A stretch of DNA of 64,000 nucleotides from Rhizodiscina lignyota (lineage: Eukaryota; Ascomycota; Dothideomycetes; Aulographales; Rhizodiscinaceae). Below are positions 18,100 through 28,444 of this stretch, piece after piece. The DNA is taken from NCBI GenBank assembly GCA_010015805.1, contig ML978128.1, positions 1-64,000 on the forward strand, written 5' to 3'. The translations under genes were made by a program, and so were the position numbers. The notes under the pieces were generated by a model, which was given only the letters and a program-made list of their open reading frames with translations, had not been told where the DNA came from and did no database searches. Position 1 is the stretch's first letter, and every line of letters begins with the position of its first letter.

Positions 18100-20913
18100 A
18101 TGGATATCTCCTCAGAACCAGCAGGACGCGTAATGCTCAAAGTCTTTCACTATGCTTCTCCTGTCATCGTTGTTCTTTTCTTTCTCGCTGCACAATCTGC
18201 CACTTTCTGCTCGATACGGAAGGATGGCGCTCGGGAGCAAGTGAGGAAACAAAAACTTGCAGCCCTTCTTCTGATGCTCTTGACACTTCTGCTATATGTA
18301 GCGGAGGCGGTTTCATATATCTTCAGAGCCTTAGTCGAACCAGGCTGGTGGGCCTCGCAGGACCTGGTGCTCTACACACTAGAGTCTGTCGTTGTCTGGG
18401 GCATCATCGGAATCACTTTCCTCGACTCGGCCGACCCAGTGTACTCTCCATATCTCGGATCTTCCTTCATCGGAGCCATCCTCGAAGCTATAACAGGCAG
18501 TCTCACAGTATCGTATACGCTTGCGAATAGCACGTTTGACACGGCAGTCCTGGTGCTCAAACTTTCCCGGGTCGTGCTCCTTACGACCTTGTCCATAGGA
18601 TTTGCCTGTGTTCTCCTTTGCAATACTCTCTACGGAGCCAATGAAGAATGCCAAGCCCTTCTCAAAGGCTCTGCGGAAGACAGCGACGCGAATGCATCAA
18701 AGGCCGGCTACGGCACTCTTTCCGAAAACCCTACAGAGAGCAGCTCGCAGAACAACACTGACACAAACAAGAAAAACGATGGCAGCAACGATGAAGACGA
18801 AGACGACAAGGATATCAAAGAGAAGCAGCGCAAACGACTTGAAGAGCATGGTGGCTGGTGGGGGTACCTGAAGGGTTTCACCGTCTTCCTACCCATTCTT
18901 TCCCCAGTTGGAGACCGGAAAATGCAGATTTGTTACGCTGTAATGAGTTTATTCATGCTCTGGCAACGATTCGAGAACGTATTACTTCCGAACCAACTCG
19001 GTGTCATAACTCGAAGATTGGCAGAGGTTCACGGCACCGGTGTCTTACCATGGAAGGAGGTCGGAATCTGGATACTCCTCCGCTGGATTCCTAGTGGATC
19101 CGGCCTTGGAATTATCCAGAACCTTGTGAAGAGTCGCATCCAAAACTTCTCCATGGTACGCATCGCCAGATTTGCATTCAACCATGTTATGAGCTTGTCC
19201 ATGGATTTCCATAACGACAAGTCATCTGGCGAAGTGTTGAAAGCAGTTGATCAAGGATACGCGATGAATGACATTATTGAGAGCTTCGTTTTCACGATTG
19301 GACCAATAGTTGTCGATATGGTGATTGGTATGGTTTTTGTTACCTACCTATTCGATCTCTATCTCGCCTTCATCGTTTTTGTTACAGGCCTATTATATCT
19401 CTGGGTTACAATTCGACTCCGAAAGACAATCCTGTCAACCCGTCGCGCCTACATCAAGAAGTACCGCGAGAAGTATGATGTTGAGACACAAGCCATCAGC
19501 GACTGGCTAACAGTATCGTACTTTAACCGAGGAAGATGGGAGTGCGACCGATTTGATAAGGCCTTGGAAGACTCCGTCACTGCAGAACTCGCATATTTTG
19601 ATCGACACTATCTCAACACTGCCGTCACCTCTCTCATCTTGGTGGTGGGCCACATGTGTTCTTCGTACCTTGCCGTATACCGCGTCTCGCAAGGATCCAG
19701 CGATGTCGGCACTTTCGTCACATTTGTCACGTATTGGGGAACTCTGATCGGGCCATTGAGCAGACTTGCGAGCGAATACAAACGCATGAGCCAGAATCTT
19801 GTCGATGCGGAGCGCTTGCTCCAGCTCATTAAGACCAAACCTTCCGTTACCACCAAGCCTGGTGCTCCAGATCTGAGAATCGACGGCGGCGAAGTCTGTT
19901 TCAAGGACGTCAGCTTTTCATATGACGATCGCAAAGAAGTGCTCTTGGATATCAATTTCACTGCCAAACCAGGCCAAACAGTCGCTTTCGTTGGTGAGAC
20001 TGGCGGCGGTAAATCCACAATGCTCAAGCTCCTCTTCAGGCACTACGACGTTACAGGTGGCAGCATAACAATTGATGGCCAAGACATCCGCGACATTACT
20101 CTTGACTCGCTCCGCGACACATTCGGCATGGTCCCACAGGATCCATCCATGTTCAACCGCACCATCATAGAGAATGTGCGGTATGCTCGCCTCGACGCGA
20201 CAGACGACGATGTCAAGGAGGCATGCAAAGCCGCAGCTATACACGACAAGATCGAGAGTTTCCCGGACAAGTACAACTCCAAGGTTGGCGAGCACGGTAT
20301 CAAGCTCAGTGGCGGCGAACGCCAGAGAGTGGCGATTGCGAGGGTTATCCTGAAGAACCCCCACATCGTACTGCTGGATGAGGCTACGAGTGCTGTAGAT
20401 TCAAGCACAGAGGAGGCTATTCAAGATGCATTCCGAAAGCTTTCTCGCAGTCGCACAACATTTGTCATCGCGCATCGACTGAGCACGATTGTGGAGGCAG
20501 ATATGATTCTGGTGGTAGAGAATGGAAAAATCGTAGAGCAGGGTTCACATGACGAACTACTGACGCAAGATGGCAAATACACTGAGCTCTGGAGGAAGCA
20601 GACGAAAACGCACACAAAATCCGGCGAGTCTACGGGAATCAGCTCGTCATCAACGGCGGCAGCGAGTCAGGAGAATCTCATTGTTCTTGATGACGACAAG
20701 GAGGTCGAGGGTATCAGAAATGCACTGGAGCAAGTCGATGAGAAGAGCAAGACCACAGGAAAGGAGAAATCCAGTGATGGAACTGGGGATGGTGAGGAAA
20801 CAGTTGTTGGGGAGGAAGACACGGAGCAACCTTTGTCGACTGTCAGTTCGCGTCCGACAGAGGGATTTGGCAACGACGACACGAACGACAAAAACAAGGG
20901 CAAGACTACTTGA
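18100..20913 (+). CDS. hmt1: Hmt1/ABCB6-type ABC half-transporter with extra N-terminal membrane domain
   Basis: S. pombe Hmt1 carries phytochelatin or glutathione-bound metals into the vacuole; this protein has the same layout. The ATG at 18100 (MDISSEP) gives 937 aa without introns. Five hydrophobic segments make an N-terminal TMD0 (residues about 15-190), followed by an acidic Asn/Asp-rich linker. A six-helix exporter domain spans about 270-590. The nucleotide-binding domain has Walker A GETGGGKST (about 632), signature LSGGE (about 736), Walker B IVLLDEATSA (about 756) and H-loop AHRLST (about 788). The last 90 residues are a charged, low-complexity tail. Mitochondrial Atm1 is the nearest alternative, but the TMD0 and lack of a presequence favour Hmt1. 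Confidence 0.9.
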   Translation: MDISSEPAGRVMLKVFHYASPVIVVLFFLAAQSATFCSIRKDGAREQVRKQKLAALLLMLLTLLLYVAEAVSYIFRALVEPGWWASQDLVLYTLESVVVWGIIGITFLDSADPVYSPYLGSSFIGAILEAITGSLTVSYTLANSTFDTAVLVLKLSRVVLLTTLSIGFACVLLCNTLYGANEECQALLKGSAEDSDANASKAGYGTLSENPTESSSQNNTDTNKKNDGSNDEDEDDKDIKEKQRKRLEEHGGWWGYLKGFTVFLPILSPVGDRKMQICYAVMSLFMLWQRFENVLLPNQLGVITRRLAEVHGTGVLPWKEVGIWILLRWIPSGSGLGIIQNLVKSRIQNFSMVRIARFAFNHVMSLSMDFHNDKSSGEVLKAVDQGYAMNDIIESFVFTIGPIVVDMVIGMVFVTYLFDLYLAFIVFVTGLLYLWVTIRLRKTILSTRRAYIKKYREKYDVETQAISDWLTVSYFNRGRWECDRFDKALEDSVTAELAYFDRHYLNTAVTSLILVVGHMCSSYLAVYRVSQGSSDVGTFVTFVTYWGTLIGPLSRLASEYKRMSQNLVDAERLLQLIKTKPSVTTKPGAPDLRIDGGEVCFKDVSFSYDDRKEVLLDINFTAKPGQTVAFVGETGGGKSTMLKLLFRHYDVTGGSITIDGQDIRDITLDSLRDTFGMVPQDPSMFNRTIIENVRYARLDATDDDVKEACKAAAIHDKIESFPDKYNSKVGEHGIKLSGGERQRVAIARVILKNPHIVLLDEATSAVDSSTEEAIQDAFRKLSRSRTTFVIAHRLSTIVEADMILVVENGKIVEQGSHDELLTQDGKYTELWRKQTKTHTKSGESTGISSSSTAAASQENLIVLDDDKEVEGIRNALEQVDEKSKTTGKEKSSDGTGDGEETVVGEEDTEQPLSTVSSRPTEGFGNDDTNDKNKGKTT

Positions 20914-21293
20914 TTGCATGACAAGAGCGACACGACATATGAGGTTACGAAGACAGGTCACTAGTGCTTGCATTTCGGCGTGGCTGGCGCATTAGATTCC
21001 TTTCTCCTCAGAAGTGCTCTGGTTTCGCAAGACACCAGCACAATGTTCCAAATGATTTTATCATTCATGCCGGCGTGCATTGGGAAACAGCGGGTCAATT
21101 ATGGTTTCTCCTCATTATGAAGTCGTACTCGCACGTGGTGGTGACTGGGTTCGATCGTATAGATTGGCCAACCAGTAAAAGTTCAAATGCTTAGCTCTCA
21201 TTTGGGGTATCATAACGAAGTATAAATGCATCTTCAGGAACTCTCTCAAGATTCCAAGCTTTCTGAATGTTTGAGGTTATGTCGCAGTTTCCA
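20914..21293. other. Convergent intergenic region
   Basis: This is a 380-bp gap between the 3' ends of the transporter gene and DUO1. It should hold both 3' UTRs. I see no gene or notable repeat. Confidence 0.4.
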
Positions 21294-22064
21294 TCATATC
21301 CCTCGTCCCCTGCCTCTAACTCCTCTACCTATTCCACTCCCACTCGCTCGCCCAGAAGCCGATCCTCTACTTGCACCTCTTCCACCCTGCCCTCCAACAC
21401 CCACATACCCTGAGGAACTCGATGCTGTCCCAGTCCTTGAGCCTCCACTGACAACTCTTCCTCTGGGTCCCCGTCCTACGGCAGTCCCTCGTGCCTTGCT
21501 ACCACCCTGTGCAGCAACTGCCCGTCTCCTCTCCTCTTCCTCCGCCCGTCGTGCGGCTTCTGCCTTTCTCGCCTGCTCTTCTGCCTCCCTTCTCTCTGCC
21601 GCCGCCTGCCTCTGCCGCTCTTCGTTCTCAATATCCGCCAGGTCTTGGCTCGCTCCCTGCCAGTTCGGATTCAGAATGAGCCGCTGGTTGTGCTCTGTTT
21701 GGGACAGTATGCGCGTCCATGTCTGCAGCAGAGTGGTGGATTGGTTTACTGTGTTGTTGACGGTGGACATGTTGGATTTCGCTTTCTGGAGAGAGGATAC
21801 CATGTCCTCCACTACACGGTTGATGTTGCGGACGGAGTCGAGCTCCGTACGGAGGGTAGCTTCCCGGGTCTCGGCGGCACTGTAGCGCGACTCTGGTGTC
21901 CGCCCTTTGTCATTTGAAGTGTCATCGGCATTGGATGGGTTGGTGGATGCGGCTTTCGCCTGCTTCTTTGCGCGTCTGGTGTCTGGCGAGTCGAAGAGGG
22001 CGTCCGGGTCAGAGTCGGAGAGATTGAGATCGCCAACGTCTGGCATAGGTATTGAATTTGACAT
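21294..22064 (-). CDS. DUO1: DASH/Dam1 complex subunit Duo1
   Basis: Duo1 is part of the fungus-specific DASH ring that couples kinetochores to spindle microtubules. The 256-aa frame starts at ATG 22064 (MSNSIPMPDVG). The conserved coiled-coil core, at about residues 70-145, reads SVRNINRVVEDMVSSLQKAK, MSTVNNTVNQSTTLLQTWTR and ILSQTEHNQRLILNPNWQG, diagnostic for the family. A charged helix (ERQRQAAAERREAEEQARKA) and a Gly/Arg/Ser-rich tail ending GRGVRGRGRGI follow. The RG-rich tail is longer than in yeast Duo1. An upstream in-frame TTG codon was not used as a start. The gene faces the 22469 gene across a 404-bp divergent region. Confidence 0.93.
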   Translation of the reverse strand: MSNSIPMPDVGDLNLSDSDPDALFDSPDTRRAKKQAKAASTNPSNADDTSNDKGRTPESRYSAAETREATLRTELDSVRNINRVVEDMVSSLQKAKSNMSTVNNTVNQSTTLLQTWTRILSQTEHNQRLILNPNWQGASQDLADIENEERQRQAAAERREAEEQARKAEAARRAEEEERRRAVAAQGGSKARGTAVGRGPRGRVVSGGSRTGTASSSSGYVGVGGQGGRGASRGSASGRASGSGIGRGVRGRGRGI

Positions 22065-22468
22065 TTTGAACAGTGTATAGATCGTCTGTACAAGTGACAA
22101 ACTACAAAACGGGTAATGTGTTTGGGCGGTGACGCAATACTGGCCGTGGTGTTGATGTTTTGCACTTTACGCGAGAGCGACGCGCCTTGCATGTTAGCGC
22201 GGCTTGGCGCTGGTCTGCAATATTCACCAACCATCCCCCAGCCACCGCGCCAGCGTGCAACAAACCTCCGAGCGCTCTCCCGCACCACGCAAACATTGCT
22301 TCCCACCTGCATTGCTTTGCTCTTCACAAATTCTCGCGACAGCACTTGCTGCTTTGCTTTCCTAGCGAGATATTGGGCTTGTTTATTTGAAGCAGCGCGC
22401 TAGTCCCTCCGAATCGCAAAGCAAGCTGGTGTTCACGTTGCGAGCAAGAGCTACACCGGACTCACACA
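22065..22468. promoter_or_regulatory. Divergent promoter, DUO1 and 22469 gene
   Basis: A 404-bp head-to-head gap with CT-rich stretches near the right side (22290-22340). No specific binding site is claimed. Confidence 0.4.
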
Positions 22469-24075
22469 ATGGCAGCAACACCGCCTCCGCCGAAGCGCGT
22501 CCGCACACCTCAGACACCTCGCTTCGGCCCAAAGTACGATAACTACGAGCCCTTTTCTCCTCGAAGATCATCACGAATTGCGAATCGCGCGGGTGTCGAC
22601 GCAAACCTCAGCACCGAGTCGAACGGCAGTCAAACTCCCAATCACTCCGAGCTTTTGACTTCATCGAGCAGCGGACTCATCAATTCTGCTCCCAACTCGA
22701 CCCAGGCCTTCTCGCCGCCGGTAAGCCCTATCTCGCCAGCGAAGCGAGCAAACACCAGAGCAAAGAGGGGAGATCTTGATACACTTACCCCGAGGAAGCA
22801 GCGCCGAGTGAAAATGCTTGCGGATCAAGAGTCCGATTCAGATCACGCCGGCTCGGCTCCACAAGGCTCCAAAGCAATGCTCTCCCACAATCTTGGTGCT
22901 GGAATGCTGCCAACGCCTGCTAAGACTCCAAGAAAGCGCGCTGTCCCTGGTGAAATTGTCAAGTCGACTGCACGAGTCCTCTTTGCTGACCGCCCCGCAA
23001 ACGTCGAAGACGCCATGCCCTCCATGCGCAAGTCTAAGAATCGAAAGCGCATGTTTTCACTTGATGGGCAGGACGACGGCGATGATGAGGCTGGCAAGGT
23101 TGCAATCTATACTGACTCGAAGGAGAAAGTGCCGGAAGTCGACGATGCAGAGGACAATCCGTTCTACACGAAGTCCGGCAGCAAGAATAAGGTGAAGGGT
23201 GAAGGCGAGCAGAAGCTCCAAGATGAGAGGAGAAGCCGGAGGCCTGCTGAGATGCTTGAAGAGGAAGCGGAGATGGAGAAGAATGTCAAGAATGATGAAG
23301 GAATGATCTATGTCTTGTAAGAGCCTCATAATCCTTTATATCACTCGGAAGACATTGCTAATGAATCAACAGTCGCGGTCGCAAGGTCTACCGCAAATTC
23401 GACAACATGTCCGCCGCCGCAACCGCCGCCAACTCGGACACCGAGGCTGACTCTCTGAGCATTAGCTCCATCATCAAGCGCAAAGCTGGTGCTGCTGCAT
23501 CTGAGCCATTCACTCGTCACTCCGTCACCCCGCGACTGCTCTTCCCTAACGAAGAGCAACGCCGCAAGATGGAGGAGCGCGAGCGCCGCGAAGAGGAGGA
23601 AGCTCTTACGGATATCGAGGTCCCTCTGGCTGACGACCCGGAGACCGGTCACTTACAAGTGGAAGGTGGTACGGCTGGAGAAGAGATGACGACTCCAGTG
23701 AAGACGAACTTCGAGCCAGCTACACCTCCATCCTCGAACAAGTCAAAGAAGAAGGCTCGAGGCAAGGCGAGGGAGGTTGCAACTCATATCGACAAGGATA
23801 CGGAGATGGCAGTGGTTGATGAAGCAGAGGTAATGGCGCATGCGGTGGACTCGGAACTTGAGGGAGCGGACGATCGAAGTGAACTTGACATGCCTCGAAC
23901 GCGTTCGAAGAAAGTCAGTCCATTCACGTCCTGGCTGCGCACCAAGCCAGGCATGGCTGCGAAGGGTGAGTCGAAAGGCACGAAGCGCGAACGTGAGCAA
24001 GATATGTCTGAAGTTGGTGGTGCAGGTTCTGGCAAGAGAGTGAGGAGTGGAACGCTCCCTGAAGCGTCAACTTGA
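22469..24075 (+). CDS. Nuclear-type fungal protein, unknown function
   Basis: Two exons (22469-23316, 23373-24075) give 516 aa. The 56-nt intron splits the block GMIYVFRGRKVYRKF, which joins in frame and appears to be the conserved core. The N-terminal half has many SP/TP sites (TPQTPRFGP, SPRRSSRIANR, LTPRKQRR, LPTPAKTPRKR) and basic clusters, suggesting a nuclear protein phosphorylated by proline-directed kinases. An acidic patch (DNPFYTKSGSKNKVKG) precedes the core. The second exon has a charged helix (NEEQRRKMEERERREEEEA) and a basic tail. I know of no assigned function for this fungal family. CDK control is inference from motif density only. Confidence 0.8.
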
Positions 24076-24914
24076 CGCGTTGGGAACAACTGCGGAACTT
24101 CCCGCCAGCAACTGCGAATGGGTCAACGACAGCGAACGCCGCCGCATCTTTGACCAATACCGGATGATTCATTATTCAGCACAAGTCTCTATCGGACTCC
24201 TTTGATGTCCTTGTCGGAGACGGAGTGCTACATTTGGGAGGAGTTGGGGAATTGGATTTTCTGGCATGCATGACGAAACGACCACTTTTCCTTTGTTCAT
24301 TTGTTTCTCAAAGCCGTCAAAGGTCTCTGCGGCGGATGATCCTCTTTACTTTTAGGTACCATAACGACATTGTCAGGTACGTCTGGTAAACAAAGCAGCG
24401 ATGGCGTCTGGGGGCGGTGTACCTTGTGCAGACAAAGAACCCCGTTGTGCGCTCTACAATGCATTCTCATCTTGTGCAAGCCTTTCGTTTGATCCCCTGG
24501 GCTTATGTATAGCCCGCCATGCGATTCGTGTTGCTTCTGGATCTCTATATCATCGAACCTCGCGGTTTTTCGTTCTGTCAGTTCTACACCCAACACAAGG
24601 AACGCGCACAGTGTTTTGTCCATAACAATACACTGTGTACTTGAAGGATATACCTCTCGCTTGTCCAAGCTCACTATTAGTGTTCGACAAGATTCACGTT
24701 ACCTATTTCCCAGTTCACACTTCGAACTACACTTTGCTTTTCTTCTATATACTCGCGTTCCGACAACCCTCACGTACTCTTTCCAATATCTTTGGCACTG
24801 GAAGTGCTCTATCGACTCCCAACGCACTACAATAGCCCGGCGTCGTTGTTCGCTCGATTCATAAAAACAAACCTAACAGCAAAGCGGAGTTGTACCGAGT
24901 ATCTTACCGCAACG
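24076..24914. other. Intergenic region with no visible gene
   Basis: An 839-bp gap between two plus-strand genes holds the first gene's 3' UTR and the next promoter. CAATGG- and TATA-like words occur but nothing specific. Several 60-125 codon frames on both strands are open by chance. Confidence 0.4.
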
Positions 24915-26228
24915 ATGTGCCAGTTTCGAATCTGTATCAATCTGTGCGGTCATTACACTTTCACTATTGCGACCCCCTGTCGTCGCTTTTCCACCGCCTC
25001 CGAAGTCATATCAGGCCCTGAGTTCCCGCAACCGCGCTTCAACCGCGTTCGAGACCCCGTGACTGGCCTAATCACCTACCCTAAGACCACTCTTCACAAT
25101 CAGAATGTCAATGGCATAGAACCATGCCGTAGGCCGACAAGCCCAAGCGACGAGACAATCACGAGAGTCTTCCTTGTCCCATTCCGATGCGAGGGCAGCC
25201 GCCTCAACGAATGTGCTCGTAGGGAAGCTGAGTGGGCATGGCGCGAGTCCGGCCCTCTTGCAGCGAAGGAGCTCCAGAGGCAGAACGACCAACTCTACGA
25301 CTATGGCACACAGGCGATTGCTCAGTTGAGGGAGACCCTCGAGAAGCTGGGCATGAAGGAACAGGATTTGGAGGAGTGTCTGAATGGTAAGACACATCTC
25401 GATCAAGTCAAACAACATGTCTCTACTGCTATTACTAAAGGAGAGGAGTCAGAAATCAGTGAGCTAACACTAACGAAAGTCCTACTCAACTACGACAAGA
25501 TCTCGATACCTCTATACGGCGTTCTCCAAAGCATCCATCGCCTCAAGGGATACGGCGGTCTTATCAACCAGTTCGAGTTGGAATGGGCTGCCGCCGACGC
25601 CCTGAAGTCGAGTGTTCCGGAAAATCGCCTCCCTATGGAGCGTGAATTCAACGACCTTGCCGCCACAGCGATCACCGTCTTGTTCAAGGGTAAGAAGTGT
25701 CTGGTGGAGCTACAGCGTGTCCTTCAGACCTTCCGTCACCGCGCTGAGGCGCTTGCGCCTGCCCCAGGGTCTTGGGACCAGATATTTGAGCATTGCTTGA
25801 GCATCGGAAATGGCAAGACGCCTGGACACACTGCATTCGATCCTACTATTCGGAGGCCGGAACGAGGACAGTCACCGCCGAACCCGGAGTCAATGGAGAA
25901 GAAGGATGAGGAGGTTACATCGCCTGGATTGACGAAGGGCGAGTTCGAGTACTTGGCAGTTAACAATATTTTGGGCAATGGTCCGCTCCAAGCAGAGCTA
26001 ATCACAAACGACAATCAGTCGAAAGTGGGGAGGAAGAGGGCGAGCACCCTGAATCCGTCAGCGATGGAGTTCGTCCTGGGTGCATTCCAAGATCTGAACG
26101 TTAACGAGACCGAAGAGCACCGAAGGATTGACTCTGTGGTCGACGCCAAGGTTAGCGTCCAAGGAGAATATGATGAGGACTGCCCCATCTGTGGGGACTT
26201 CTGCTTCTGTAAGAATCTCCTACACTAG
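24915..26228 (+). CDS. Fungal protein with Cys-rich ends, unknown function
   Basis: The single-exon frame gives 437 aa from ATG 24915; the longer open frame begins at a TTG and was trimmed. The N-terminus MCQFRICINLCGHYTF and the C-terminus CPICGDFCFC carry Cys/His spacings that could bind zinc together. The middle is helical and hydrophilic (EAEWAWRESGPLAAKELQRQ, AQLRETLEKLGMKEQDLEEC). There is no membrane segment. Proteins of this kind, opening with a CxFxxxxxxCGH block, are common lineage-specific fungal hypotheticals. Function unknown. Confidence 0.75.
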   Translation: MCQFRICINLCGHYTFTIATPCRRFSTASEVISGPEFPQPRFNRVRDPVTGLITYPKTTLHNQNVNGIEPCRRPTSPSDETITRVFLVPFRCEGSRLNECARREAEWAWRESGPLAAKELQRQNDQLYDYGTQAIAQLRETLEKLGMKEQDLEECLNGKTHLDQVKQHVSTAITKGEESEISELTLTKVLLNYDKISIPLYGVLQSIHRLKGYGGLINQFELEWAAADALKSSVPENRLPMEREFNDLAATAITVLFKGKKCLVELQRVLQTFRHRAEALAPAPGSWDQIFEHCLSIGNGKTPGHTAFDPTIRRPERGQSPPNPESMEKKDEEVTSPGLTKGEFEYLAVNNILGNGPLQAELITNDNQSKVGRKRASTLNPSAMEFVLGAFQDLNVNETEEHRRIDSVVDAKVSVQGEYDEDCPICGDFCFCKNLLH

Positions 26229-26359
26229 AGCATGGATCATGTACTGTCATGATCCGCATTACAGGAAGGTTGCGCTTCTGTAAAACTGTACAGCGAAAAC
26301 TAAATTGATTGGTTGTATCTTTGCAAAACTTTAAACTTGCTCCCCTTTTCTCTTTGTAC

Positions 26360-27981
26360 TTAACCAGCGATGTTAATGACCACGCTCTTCGTGAATACAT
26401 ACTCCTCAATGCCCTCTCTACCACCTTCCCTGCCGAAACCACTCTCTTTCACACCACCGAACGGGCTTTCCGCCGCGCTCAAAATACCTGAATTGACACC
26501 AACCATGCCGACCTCGAGGCCTTCGCTGATGCGATACATGCGTCCAATATCCTCCGTGATGACATACGAGCCGAGGCCGACGTCCGCGTCGTTTGCGAGC
26601 TCGAGTACCTCATCTTCCGTTTCGAACTTGTAGAGTGCAACGACAGGAGCGAATGTCTCCTCGGACCAGTTGATGGAGTTTTTGGACATTCCGGATAGGA
26701 TGGTGGGTTGGAGGAAATAGCCGGGCTTCTCCTTCATGGGTTCGCCGCCGAGGATGACCTTGGCGCCGCCCTTCTTAGCATCTGCAGAATGTCAGTCTAT
26801 TAATTTGGCTGTTTTTCTTTGAGAGATGGTTCTTACCGTTGATGTGGGTCATCGCCTTGTCGACAGCACGCTCGTGCGTGAGTGGGCCGACTGTGACGCC
26901 CTCCTCGGTGCCGAGACCGACCTTTTGCTTCTTGATCGCCTCGACGAGCGCTTCTGAGTACTTGTCGTAGATTCCGGATTGAACGAAGACACGGTTTGCA
27001 GAGACACAACTAATCATTGTTAGACTCGTACTCCTTTGGCCCCGGGGCACTCGGAACTCACGTTTGACCAGCATTTCGGAACTTGGCCGCTATTGTCGCG
27101 TTGATTGCGTTTGAGATCTTTGCGTCATCGAAAATGATAAGGGGGCTGTTACCGCCGAGTTCGAGGGATAATTTCTTCACGCTCGAAGCGCACTGCTTCA
27201 TCAGGATCTTGCCGACGCGAGTTGAACCAGTGAAGGAGAGCTTCTTGACGAGCTTATTTGTGCACAGTTCCTCGCCGACTTCTGAGACAGTGTTCAACGT
27301 TGTGATCAGGTTGATCGAGCCCTTGGGGAATCCAGCCTGGGTAGCAAGAACAGCCTGGGCGATTGCGCTGAGGGGCGTCTCTCCAGCTGGCTTCCATACG
27401 GTCGTGCAGCCCGCTGCCAGAGCAGCTCCGCACTTGCGAGTGATCATAGCAATAGGGAAATTCCACGGCGCAAGACATGCTGCGACACCAATCGGCTGCT
27501 TCATGGTCATGATTCTCACTGCTGGGTTACCAGGTGGAATCGTCTGGCCAGAAACTCTCTCCGCCTCGCCGGCAAACCACTCGAGGAAGCTCGCACTGTA
27601 CGCAACCTCACCCTTTGCTTCGGTCAACGTCTTTCCGTTCTCAAGGCAGAGGATAAGAGCCAAGTCGTCCACATTCTCCATGTTAAGATCATACCACTTG
27701 CGCATCATCCTAGCTCTTTCACGTGCGGTCGTCTTCTTGAACGACTTGAAGGCATCGTGCGCTGCCTGGACGGCCTCGGCAGTCTCCCTCTTGTCCATTT
27801 CTGGCACCGTAGCGAGCTTTTCTAACGTCGCAGGGTCGACGACATCGAATGTCTTGCCCGAGTGGGCTTTCTCGATCCACTCGCCGTTGATGTAGCCGGC
27901 ATAGTGGAGAAGAGCCTTGTTCTTGACCGAGTCAAGGTTCTTCAATTGGTGGGCTGCGCCGTTCGTACCGTTAGATGCCAT
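26360..27981 (-). CDS. UGA2: Succinate-semialdehyde dehydrogenase (GABA shunt)
   Basis: This enzyme oxidises succinate semialdehyde to succinate with NAD(P)+, the last step of GABA use. Three exons (27981-27062, 27009-26837, 26781-26360) give 504 aa. It begins MASNGTNGAAHQL without a presequence, so it is probably cytosolic. Family motifs are clear: APWNFPIAMITRK, WKPAGETPLSA, FTGSTRVGK, catalytic Glu274 in LELGG and catalytic Cys308 in AGQTCVSANR, whose codons straddle intron 1. The C-terminus has EETFAPV and SPFGGVKESGFGREGG, typical of SSADH class I. Introns are GTGAGT...TTAG (52 nt) and GTAAGA...GCAG (55 nt). A closely related aldehyde dehydrogenase function cannot be excluded. Confidence 0.93.
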
Positions 27982-28444
27982 TTTGGAAAGCTATGGGATA
28001 AAAATTCAATTGTCAAAATCGAATATTGGAAACCCGGGACTCGGCGACCCGATTCTTTATAAATGGCCTCGGGAATATTCGCGTATGAGGGCGGGTATAT
28101 GACCGAACATCTTCAACCCCGCAGGAGAGAGGCTCGCCGAGACCCGGTACAGGAAGCGATTTGTTATTCGCAAGTCACACAGCGGGATCATCCTCCGTCC
28201 GTCTCAAGTTTGATGTCTCGCATCGGACTGTCCCAAGAAGCTGTGATAAGGTTCTTACTGCATCCTAAGAGAGAATAATACTTAGTCTTGGCGTCTACCT
28301 GCCTCACTTGTCGGACTTGACTTGGATTGTTCTACTCAAAATGCTTGATTTGTGACCTGATCAGTAATTCACTGTTGAATGCTAACTTATTCGTACAAGT
28401 GAGTACTACTCCACTGACTCGCCAGAAGGACAGAACCATGTCTC
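27982..28444. other. Intergenic region, SSADH promoter side
   Basis: This 463-bp gap between two minus-strand genes holds the SSADH promoter and the galactokinase 3' UTR. A TATAAAT-like word at 28058 lies about 75 bp upstream of the SSADH start. Nothing else stands out. Confidence 0.45.

Noticed and set aside
27083-27895. 270-codon frame antisense to SSADH
   Set aside because: Mirrors conserved aldehyde dehydrogenase codons; no independent motif.
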